Below are positions 43,317 through 52,322 of a stretch of DNA of 64,000 bases, one piece after another. This DNA comes from Pristionchus mayeri. Its lineage: Eukaryota; Nematoda; Chromadorea; Rhabditida; Neodiplogasteridae. The stretch covers positions 3,141,613 through 3,205,612 of the forward strand of contig BTRK01000006.1 in NCBI GenBank assembly GCA_036245805.1, given 5' to 3'. A program made the position numbers and the translations under genes. Position 1 is the first letter of the stretch. Each line of letters opens with the position of its first letter. The notes beneath the pieces are model-generated. The model was not told the DNA's origin, did not search any database, and saw only the letters and a program-made list of their open reading frames with translations.

Positions 43317-44652
43317 AGGCAACAATATTTTCTCCGAGAAATAATGCAACCTCCTCAAGTTGTTTCTTCATATTCTCTATCGTATTATTTCTCTCATCGA
43401 TCTTCGTTTGAAGTTCTCCACATTGTTTTGAAAGATGATCATTATCTTTCTGACGGGTACATGATATGCACTGTAAGTAAACTATCTATTGCTCATACAT
43501 GTGAGATTTATCAATAAACTGATTACCTAAAGTTCCTCTTCCTGCTTCACTATTTTACATTCATACTTATAAATTTCATGTTTCATCTCTGTCTTGTACT
43601 GCTTAAAAGCACATCTCTCGATGTCAAGGTCCTGAATAAAAGCGTAAGTTGATGGGTAGCTAGCACATTTACCTTTTCCGCCGATTCTCTCCCCTCCTGG
43701 AGTAACTTCGCCAAAGATTCGTATACTTCACGTTGTTTGTTCAGTTTCTAAATGAACAGTGTTGAATAATATGAAAATCATTCTCGAATTTGTGTTATGC
43801 TTGTTGAGTCAATTCTGCCATGTACCTTCACGTAATACGTTTCCAAATGAAGGCATATTAATCCGTGATCAGTTCCAACTATCGCGATTCCTGTATAAAC
43901 GCATCGAATATCGCGAATGTCCGGAACGTCGCTGAAATGTATCACATGGTACATTTAAAATTTAAAATATATATGTATATAGATAAACCACCTACTCGAT
44001 ATCAATACTATTCAGGGAAAGATCGGATGTGGTGAAAATATACAGGCGCCCTGATTTATTCATAATGTATACGAAATTGAGGTGTTCACCTGTGTAGACA
44101 CTCTAAAAGAATTTATAAAAGGGAGTTATTTCATACTTAAAACTAACGCAATGTTCGTCAAACTGAGATTCGCTGATTAAAATAACATTGTAGCTAATCC
44201 TTTTCACCTCAGTCAGCTGATCTTTTCGAAACACGATAAGATTTTTTCTGAACTATCGAGTGTTGCTTTTTCATACCATAGAATACCTGTGATATATTAT
44301 TTTGCAGTTGTTTATTGGAGTGCCGGCCAAATCGATTGCAATAGTTTGCTTTCCATCAAAGTCTCGCAGGATGTAGGAATGAATGCCAATCCTGTTATGC
44401 CATATTTTGAAGAAAAACTTTTAAACTATTATCATACTTCTCCAAATAGAACGGCTGTCTATGAAGGAAGATTGCTCTACGACACTCCTATAAACAGAAT
44501 TGACATAAAAACAATTTAGAGAAATAAACGTAACAAAAAATCTAATATTAGGTTGATTCAAAAGTGTCTTTCTTTTTTCTTTTTCAAATTTCTGCCGGTG
44601 TGTTTGAACCCTCACGAATTTCCGAAAACTATATGGTATGGTCGTGATTGTA

Positions 44653-45720
44653 TCGTCCCGAATTAAAATTCCGCTACGAATGACTCGATGTTTGCGATTG
44701 TAACAAACTTTTTGTTACAAAATTTGGTAACACTCAAAACACACTTTCATGGGTCATGTTTGTATTCATTCGATGCGTAATCATCGCGTCTTTCGCTAAA
44801 TAACACTCAAAAAAATTAAAAATCAATAGTTTAGCCGATATTTATTTTTTTATAAAATAAAATCAGTTTGTGACTTTCATGGCAACATTTTGCAGCACTT
44901 GTGCCCGGCTTGGCCTACGACTTTTTCTTAATCGCGAAATTGCCGCGTTTCCCCTCGGTTTTCCATGTTTATGTTGCAATTTTTACTTGTTTTGTGTTTC
45001 AGGGTTCTTCTAAAATTCGAATAGATATTCTGCGGAGTAAAAGAAAACCTCTTTCAAGAGGAGGCCACTAAAGAATGGTAAGTTAAGTTTTACCCTTCAC
45101 TTTCCTCTGTTTTTGATCAATTTGTGGCCTTTTTTCTTTCCAATTATTTCTTAAATAATGCCAAAATGCTGTCAGTTCGTTGTTCAGGCGTCCTCTAGGC
45201 GACCAGAAAACAGTCTTTCATCAGTTCATCGTCAGCAAAATGAGAAGCAGTGGATCAGATAGATAGTGGGTTATTTTGTAAATATGTGTATATTTCTCTG
45301 ATTTTGAGTCATCCTTGAACAATTTTCAGTGGCGGTGGATCCGGGTACAGTAGCGGAGGTCGTAGTGGCGAAGGCTACGGAGGTTCAGGTGGTGGCGGAG
45401 GCTACGGAGGCTCAAGTGGAGGTTACGGAGGTTCAAGTGGAGGATACGGTGGAGGCCGCGGAGGTAAATTTTTCCCACCGGTTTGGTTTCAGTGGTAATT
45501 ATTGCTTATTAAGGCGGAGGAGGATTCGGCGGTGGAGGTGGAGGAGGCCAGGGATCTGCCGGAGGCAGACTTCGTGAGATCGACTGGTCTCGTCAGAAGT
45601 TGAACCCAATCAACAAGGACTTCTGCGAGGAGAATCCCGCAGTCACCGCCAGAGCACAGGCAAGTGGTTCAATTTTTACATTAATTTTTAGGCGAATAGG
45701 GCGAGGCTAAAACTGAAAAC
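44653..45720 (+). repeat. Left long terminal inverted repeat
   Basis: 1,068 bp matching 49197-50266 in reverse complement with only scattered substitutions (for example CCTCGG here against CCAAGG there). The match stops at AACTGAAAAC, inside the third helicase intron. Outer parts include CAAACTTTTTGTTACAAAATT, a small inner hairpin. Confidence 0.92.
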
Positions 45721-45911
45721 CGCCAATATTGTTCATTGAATTTTTATTGTTCGAGTATTAGAAAATTTAAATTACATTTCAGTTCGAAATCGACCAGTGG
45801 ATCACCGCGAACCAAGTCACCCTGGAGGGTCGCGGAATCCCCCGTCCCGTCTTCGAATTTAGCGTGGTTGATATGCTGTACCACTACTTCCAAAAGCCCA
45901 CCGTCATCTAA
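45240..45911 (+). pseudogene. Captured N-terminal part of DDX5/DDX17-type RNA helicase
   Basis: Four exons (45240-45265, 45330-45463, 45514-45659, 45783-45911). Protein: MRSSGSDRYGGGSGY, a Gly/Tyr/Ser repeat region (GGYGGSSGGYGG), then LREIDWSRQKLNPINKDF and DQWITANQVTLEGRGIPRPVFEF, the hallmark pre-core segment of the p68/DDX17 family. After QKPTVI the frame meets TAA at 45909-45911 where the family has the Q-motif glutamine. Translation beyond would read SISWPIAMAEGR, so a single CAA to TAA change broke it. About 10-15 residues before QKP also look deleted. No ATP-binding or helicase core follows. Intron 3 starts GCAAGT. A 5' leader exon ends near 45078. Exons 1-3 are duplicated in the right repeat; exon 4 is not. 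Confidence 0.85.
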
Positions 45912-46356
45912 TCAATTTCTTGGCCGATCGCGATGGCTGAGGGAAGACGCTTGCGGTCAGTTTTAATTGCATATTTGTTTCCAATTCGAGTCCTAGCAAT
46001 AGTTAAGGATATATTGCTCCTAGTAATTGTACAAGGCTATATTGCTTAGTCCTAGTAATTGTAAATTAGATTTTTGGTCATCAGCTAAAGCATCGATAAA
46101 ACTAAAAACTTTATTCATAGTCCTTTGGATTCTATAATCATGCATTTTTCAGTTTCCCCTCGCTCGGCCCAGCGACTTCGTCCAGATTTAAGGCTTGTAT
46201 TTTTTGTTCGTTTAATTGTAATGTTTCCTAGTAAATGATTATTTAATTGAGAATATGGTTTATTCTGAAGACACTACAGGGTATAACAACAAATAGTGGA
46301 TAGGGAATAAAGGGGGGGGGGGAGAGGATACATAGGGATAACTTCTGGAAGGGAAA

Positions 46357-47660
46357 TCAGTCATAGACCGGGCCACCTTTTGCTTCGACCACTTTTTTCA
46401 TCTGCTTCTGCATACGCAGAATGAGCTTTCGACAGTGATCCTTAGTGAGCTTAGTGCTCCACCACTCTCTGATTCCTTCTTCGAGACTAGTCAGAGAGGC
46501 GCCCTTGTCATTCGACTGCAGCCACTGCTTCATATGGGCCCATGCCATCTCTACCGGATTCAGATCCGGGCTCTCAGCCGGCCATTCCATTGTCTGAGTG
46601 AGGTCAGTCTAGAAGTATACGATTAGCCTATGGTACCTCGATTTCCTCGTTTGCCATATATGATCGAGTAGACTCAGATACGTGGCACCGTGCGTTGTCC
46701 TGTACCAGAGTCACCTCTCCTCCATACTTCTTCCTGACATTGATAATATTGTAGCACTATATCCAAAATCGTTTACTAACTTCGCCCAGGGACGATAGAC
46801 CTTGTGAAGCATCGTCTGGTACACTCCTCCATCCACCTTGGTCCCTCGGCGGAGGATGACGATGGGAGTGGCTTCCTCCCAGCTGATGCCCCCCCCCCCA
46901 AATCATAAGCTGCAATGATAAAGGTGAGAATGACAAAGAAGTAGAGGAACGTACACTGGGTGGATGCTTGAAGCGGGGCTCCACTCTGCGGGAGTTATCC
47001 CCCTTGAGGATATAGACGTAACGGCCCTTCACTCCAGATTGAACCATAGATTCGTCAGTGAAGCAATGGGAAGTGAACATCGTTCCCATGTCGAGATGGA
47101 GACGGCAGAAGGAATAGCGAGGGGCGCGATTCTGTAGGCGCACCGAATGGCCGTATCGCAGATTGCCCTTGTGCAGGCCAACCTCCATTCGGATTCGTTT
47201 CACCACCGTGACAGTGAGCTGAAATTTCTCAATGATAACCTTGTGATTACGGTAGTGCTCAGTAAGGTTACGGTAAGTGGTTTATGAGTAATAGATTACG
47301 GTAGTTGTGAATAAGGGGCTCACATTCTCATTGAAGAGCTCGGCGATCTGCTTCGCAAGATCAGATGGCTTCGTCTGCGAGTCCTCCAGATATGCTTCTC
47401 GGATGAGGTCGAAGATGGGAATGATATTTTCCTCATCGACGATAGAGGAGGGCTTGTAGGGCTTTACTTTATCGTAATCCTTGGTGAGAACGTGGCGCAC
47501 TTGAGATCTTGAGACCTGTGCATCGTCTAATCCTCAATGAACGAATAGAAAATGGTACCTTCGTCTTGCCTATCGCATGGCATCTCCTCATGATCTCCCC
47601 ACTAGTGAATCCAGCATCATTCCGTGCTACCACCTTATCCTTCCAAGTTCTCTCTGACAT
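46357..47660 (-). CDS. Tc1-family transposase, six exons, poly-G frameshift
   Basis: Exons 47660-47559, 47515-47324, 47218-46955, 46909-46781, 46733-46637, 46593-46357. The N-terminus has two helix-turn-helix parts (MSERTWKDKVVARNDAG; VSRSQVRHVLTKDY) and a bipartite DNA-binding region through IRMEVGLHKGNL. The catalytic triad is FTDES, VQDNARCH and NPVEMAW; 34 residues separate the second Asp from the Glu (DD34E), as in Tc1. The motif WGGISW is spoiled by an 11-G run at 46889-46899, one base too many for frame; with one fewer G the exons sum to 1,020 nt (339 residues). Such a run may be a sequencing error, so activity cannot be judged. It is transcribed away from the second gene over a shared 199-bp gap. 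Confidence 0.88.
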
Positions 47661-47859
47661 CCTGAAACGATCAATAACACAAAATATTTGATGGAAATGA
47701 AACTATTATGTGAATAAAGCACTTCTATCTCGGTATTTCAAGTGGTTTCTTCATTTGATGAAATGCTCCTTCACATGTCTCGAGCTCACTCAGTCGTCTC
47801 TTCACCTATTCTGTGTTCATGTATTGTCTCTCGTTATTGTATGCTCCTTTATTTCCAGG
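47661..47859. promoter_or_regulatory. Divergent promoter region of the transposon
   Basis: 199 bp between the two start codons. A TTTATTTCCAG acceptor precedes the plus gene start, so that gene probably has a spliced leader or an upstream leader exon here. No TATA box is obvious. Both genes must draw their promoters from this gap or from introns. Confidence 0.45.
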
Positions 47860-49236
47860 ATGTACTACTGCCTCCTTAAAGTTGGAGACGACTACGTCGT
47901 GTGTGATCGACAGGAGATCAAGGGACCGGAGCTGGCATGGGGACCTGTCCAAGTGAAGAAAGGGAAGACATTGGTGGCTGCCACGTACGTCAATGGAGGG
48001 AATAAGAGAGAGATGGAGAGAGAGAAGAAGAGATATGAAGAGGGACTGTTGAATCCTCCTCGTAAGATAAAACCTCTCGTGAGTCAACTTCGATAGTCAT
48101 TTCCGATCTCACTCAGAATGATTGACCTTGATCTTTTGAGTTCTCTATCGGTAAAGCGTGTGATGAGAGTGGAGAGGATGAGGAGATGGAGGAGGATGGA
48201 GAACAGCCTCTCTCTAAGCGTCCGACTCGGGCTGCTGCAATGCGCCCCATCAAGAGGGAGCCCTCTCCTTCCCCTACTGGGAAGAGAAAGAGTGCAGCAG
48301 CAAGGGCGATTTCTCTTCCTCCGACGGGACTCCCTCTCTCTGCCAAGCCTCCCAAGAGTGCATCTCCCGCTGGCTCTCCTACTGTACCCACGGCCTCGCC
48401 TACCGTACCCACCTGCTCTACCGTACTCTCTACTACTCCTTCCCCTCCAGGCATGCTTATGATATCTTCTTTTTTATCATTTGGACAATAAGAATATATC
48501 ACTACATAGGCACGGTGACCCTCGATATGATCTTCGCCAAGATTTGTGAGGTGCACACTGATGTGCAGAAGTTGGCGGTGCGAGTGGAGCGTGTGGAGAA
48601 GAAGCAGCGGGATATCGTGAATGACACCGTCGGCATTCGCCATGAGGTTAGGATTCTAAATTATCCTTCAGAATTGACGGAAAAACGTTTTCAGACTAAG
48701 GAAGTGGTGGAGAGCTCGAAGAGGGCTGAAGACAAGATGGAAGCACTAATTTCGGTAGTGCAGGTACTCAGGGAGAGACTGCCCCCTCGCTCAAAAAGTC
48801 AGTCATATTAAGCATAATTTCGTACGAGTACAAATGTCTAGGAGTGAAGTACGGTATCTACGAGGGACTCACGGAGGAGAGGGTCGATGCTCTCGACGAC
48901 GAGGACGACAATTGCTTCGTGTTCGCTGGCAACCTCGATCGGCTCCTCTTCAAGAAGTCTCCTCTGCCCCATCAACATAGAGACCAGGACAAGGTCAAAT
49001 GGCTGATCGAGGTGAGGGGGTTACAATACATACTATAGATAGTGATAAAAATAAGGGTAATTACTCTTGGTTATCAGGTGGTCACTCATCGTCGATGCCA
49101 AGGACCTGGAAGGGAGAAGAGACGCATGAAGACCCAGATCCTCCAGAGGATCAATGTGAATGCCAAGCGAGTGGCTGATCGACTGGAGAGAAGAGAGTTT
49201 TCAGTTTTAGCCTCGCCCTATTCGCCTAAAAATTAA
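47860..49236 (+). CDS. Transposon second gene: coiled-coil protein, possible BEN-like end
   Basis: Six exons (47860-48061, 48157-48450, 48510-48646, 48695-48797, 48842-49011, 49078-49236) total 1,065 nt, 354 residues, all in phase. The N-terminal block is MYYCLLKVGDDYVVCDRQ, then AWGPVQVKKGKTLVAATYV. An acidic patch follows (DESGEDEEMEEDGE), then a Ser/Pro/Lys-rich linker with KREPSPSPTGKRK. A coiled coil is next (ICEVHTDVQKLAVRVERVEKK, ESSKRAEDKMEALISV). The C-terminus is YGIYEGLTEERVDALDDE, VFAGNLDRLLFKK, KVKWLIEVVTHRR and TQILQRINVNAKRVADRL. The spacing of WLIEVV and IN-x-x-A-x-R recalls BEN domains, but this is a guess. The last 13 codons read into the right inverted repeat. Intron 2 starts GCATGC. 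It is probably a DNA-binding accessory factor; it might also be a captured host gene. Confidence 0.7.
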
Positions 49237-50266
49237 TGTAAAAATTGAACCACTTGCCTGTGCTCTGGCGGTGACTGCGGGATTCTCCTCGCAGAAGTCC
49301 TTGTTGATTGGGTTCAACTTCTGACGAGACCAGTCGATCTCACGAAGTCTGCCTCCGGCAGATCCCTGGCCTCCTCCACCTCCACCGCCGAATCCTCCTC
49401 CGCCTTAATAAGCAATGATTACCACTGAAACCAAACCGGTGGGAAAAATTTACCTCCGCGGCCTCCACCGTATCCTCCACTTGAACCTCCGTAACCTCCA
49501 CTTGAGCCTCCGTAGCCTCCGCCACCACCTGAACCTCCGTAGCCTTCGCCACTACGACCTCCGCTACTGTACCCGGATCCACCGCCACTGAAAATTGTTC
49601 AAGGATGACTCAAAATCAGAGAAATATACACATATTTACAAAATAACCCACTATCTATCTGATCCACTGCTTCTCATTTTGCTGACGATGAACTGATGAA
49701 AGACTGTTTTCTGGTCGCCTAGAGGACGCCTGAACAACGAACTGACAGCATTTTGGCATTATTTAAGAAATAATTGGAAAGAAAAAAGGCCACAAATTGA
49801 TCAAAAACAGAGGAAAGTGAAGGGTAAAACTTAACTTACCATTCTTTAGTGGCCTCCTCTTGAAAGAGGTCTTCTTTTACTCCGATAATATCTATTCGAA
49901 TTTTAGAAGAATCCTGAAACACAAAACAAGTAAAAATTGCAACATAAACATGGAAAACCTTGGGGAAACGCGGCAATTTCGCGATTAAGAAAAAGTCGTA
50001 GGCCAAGCCGGGCACAAGTGCTGCAAAATGTTGCTTGCCATGACAGTCACAAACTGATTTTATTTTATAAAAAATAAATATCGGCTAAACTATTGATTTT
50101 TAAATTTTTTGAGTGATATTTAGCGAAAGACGCGATGATTACGCATCGAATGAATACAAACATGACCCATGAAAGTGTGTTTTGAGTGTTACCAAATTTT
50201 GTAACAAACAGTTTGTTACAATCGCAAACATCGAGTCATTCGTAGCGGAATTTTAATTCGGGACGA
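49197..50266 (-). repeat. Right long terminal inverted repeat
   Basis: 1,070 bp, reverse complement of 44653-45720. It carries helicase exons 1-3 on the minus strand (49677-49258) but no fourth exon. Its inner edge overlaps the end of the transposon's second gene. Confidence 0.92.
49258..49677 (-). pseudogene. Second copy of the captured helicase exons 1-3
   Basis: It reads MRSSGSDRY then the Gly-rich region and LREIDWSRQKLNPINKDF up to ARAQ, with the same GC donor at 49257. The frame then has no further helicase exon, only antisense of the transposon's second gene. It is a truncated duplicate made together with the inverted repeat. Confidence 0.85.
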
Positions 50267-51760
50267 TAGATTACTTCCATAGGGTTGTTTTGTTTCTATG
50301 CATCATCGTAAGAGGCTGGCAAATTTCGAAATCTGAAAATCGGAAAACGGTCACTTTTTAACATTTTCGATTGGATGCTGGTTTTCTTATAGTTGTGGCC
50401 AACTTGTTCTTCGAAGTCAACCAACAATAGGAAAAGAGTGCATTGTACAGATAAGCACACAAACTTCGGATTCCAACGCTCGTGGGAAACAAGGGACCCC
50501 GAAAAGTGTTGATTTCGGCGGATGAATCTCAAAATCATGATTTCGAAAAATTCAGTTCTTAAACGGGCGGGAGAATCCATTCCAAAATGCATGTGAATAC
50601 ACACACGGGTGGGTACTTCACAACGCATCACAGGTTATTCCTCCTCACCAATGTGCAAGAATACTGTGCGCATTTATTGAAATTCCGAAATTTGTGAAAA
50701 GTATGGTTCAATAATTGGGCCCATATTTCAAAAAGGCTATTCATGGCTAAGTAGTGTTGATGTGTCACATGACATGCACAATCATAGTACTCCATAATAA
50801 ACTGCCAACGTCGAGCTCATCACATTTCTGCATGGAGCTTTGGACGATTGAAAAGTCGGTAGTGCTGACCTAATTTAACAATTTCCGAATTAAACTGCAC
50901 TATCCTCACTTATCGAACCGGCCAAATATAACGCTCGTTATAGAGTGTGGGTATGCCCGCATAATCTTTGAAAAATCATTTGTTGATTGATCAAGTGCGA
51001 AGAATTTGGGAGGTCAAAATGTGCATGCAAGAAAAAAGAAAGAAGCTTTTGAATCAACCTAATATAATGTGTCTTACAATACACTCACCTCATCCCACAG
51101 TGTTTCGCTTCTACCCAATTCAACTTCAAATTTTTCGCAGTCTAGATGAATTCGAATAAATGTCACGCATGGCGAACAAGGAAATACCTAAATTTACAAG
51201 CGCATTATTTCATGTATTTTCAATGTGTAAATGATTCCTCGGTGCCGAAAGGAGTACATTGATCCGAAAATGATCGATGATAATATATAGTGTTTCCAAT
51301 CGATCCAGAGTATATTTCTGACCTCACGCAACCAGATTCAATTTGCGAACTGTCTCATTTTATTTACAAGATATACAGTGTATGTTCTTTTCAAGATATC
51401 CACATACCCGGATTCACTGTCAGAGTCTAGAAATGAATCTAGCATAACTTTATGAGTTGAAGAAGATACAAGCCATACTAGAAATAACTTAATTGATCTA
51501 AAATACGCTCCATTACCTCTTTCGCCAGGATTTTCCGCAGGTATCCAAATGAACAGATCCGGCCTCTCATTTAGCGATATCATAGCGGGGCTGAAATTGG
51601 CATTGAAACGTACTTTCCGTTGAAACTAACACCTATCATTTAGTACTTTCAGGAAATAGTAAGTTGAAGTCGATCAATGAGCAATAAATGAGGCAAGTTC
51701 TGGCAAACAATGCCAATTTTGACGCGGAGTGAGAAACGCTCGCGGTCATCCTTCTCGTGT

Positions 51761-51880
51761 GTCGAGCGTATCTCTAGCAACCCGCCGAGATTTGATCAAG
51801 GAGCATAGGGAGAGATTTTATCTCGCCATCGCGTCCTCCCTCTCCCTTCTACTCCCCCCTCATGACTACTAACTCCGTCA
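51761..51880 (-). promoter_or_regulatory. Conserved 5' block of P2
   Basis: GAGCGTATCTCTAGCAACCC, GGGAGAGATTTT, CCTCTCCCTTCTACTCCCC and AACTCCGTCAAACTA in the same order as upstream of P1 and P3. The outer part (GACGCGGAGTGAGAAACGCTCG, 51721-51742) is shared with P3 only. Confidence 0.6.
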
Positions 51881-52322
51881 AACTAAAGATATAGTTTAAA
51901 AAGATAGGAAGTGAATCAGGGTGTTTTTGCTGAAATTACGCGCGCATTGTGTAATCTTCATACTTGCACATGTTTTCATCCGCTCTCGCTAAAAGAAACC
52001 TGTGAGAGATCAAACAAAATGATTAAACTTACACATTTGATTCACGTATGCCACTAAGAGATCTACGTCAAGGAGATCTCGATGAGAAGAGGCACGTTTG
52101 GCTGGTAATGAATTCAATTTGAAGATGGAAAACTGAACGTGTGAAAACGTTTTTATCAGAATCCTAGTGAGGAGACGCAGCACGCCGAAACATTGTATGA
52201 ATAAACATACACATTTTCCACAATTGAAAAACTAAAATTAATTATGTGTCATATTATATTGCACAATGAATATGGTAAGGATGTTTTTCGAGTAACATGA
52301 GAAACATTGCGTACTAAACATA

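Larger units (their letters stand above)
44653..50266. mobile_element. 5.6-kb Tc1-type transposon with kilobase inverted repeats
   Basis: It starts TCGTCCCGAATTAAAATTCC and ends with its reverse complement, flanked by TA at 44651-44652 and 50267-50268; the empty site is known from MITE copy 1. Inverted repeats are 44653-45720 and 49197-50266. The interior carries a DD34E transposase gene on minus (46357-47660), a divergent second gene on plus (47860-49236), and one extra helicase exon on the left (45783-45911). The repeats contain a captured 5' part of a DEAD-box helicase gene. Tc1-like elements normally are 1-2 kb with repeats of tens to a few hundred bp, so this size, repeat length and cargo are unusual. 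Confidence 0.9.
44548..51062. mobile_element. Mariner-type MITE copy 2, split by the composite transposon
   Basis: Ends TTAGGTTGATTCAAAAG at the left and CTTTTGAATCAACCTAA at the right, flanked by TA. Joining 44548-44652 with 50269-51062 gives about 899 bp, colinear with the 896-bp element at 25565-26460 in inverted orientation (TATGGTCGTGATTG; AAATATGGGCCCA; TTGTGAAGTACC). This shows that everything between is a later insertion. The MITE itself lies in an intron of P2. Confidence 0.88.
42037..51583 (-). pseudogene. P2: paralogue of P1/P3 carrying a 6.5-kb nested insertion
   Basis: The 5' exons lie right of the insertion: MISLNERPDLFIWIPAEN at 51583, VWLVSSSTHKVMLD, and RIHLDCEKFEVELGRSE ending near 51088. 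The 3' exons lie left of it: CRRAIFLHRQPFYLE near 44500, HSYILRDFDGKQTIAIDL, NLIVFRKDQLTEVKRI, SVYTGEHLNFVYIMN, DIRDIRCVYTGIAIVGTD, KLNKQREVYESLAKL. The insertion (44548-51062) lies inside an intron. Independent lesions are also seen. The exon ending KQEEEL finishes with TAG exactly before GTAATC (43527-43529), where CAG would be normal. The exon EKKHQRETK loses frame before ...AEHGEELRRLEKKFE. The last exon FARPGMDAIIERKLS ends at 42037. It is probably a young pseudogene, or a truncated protein is made. Confidence 0.65.

Noticed and set aside
45329..45577. Frame rich in Val/Glu/Ala (AEVVVAKATEVQVV) and its copy at 49340-49588
   Set aside because: Frame-shifted reading of the Gly-rich helicase exon; the correct phase is fixed by the exon before it (MRSSGSDRYGG).
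48113..48643. 176-codon minus-strand frame
   Set aside because: Antisense of the Ser/Pro-rich linker of the transposon's second gene; sense exons are in phase and carry splice sites.
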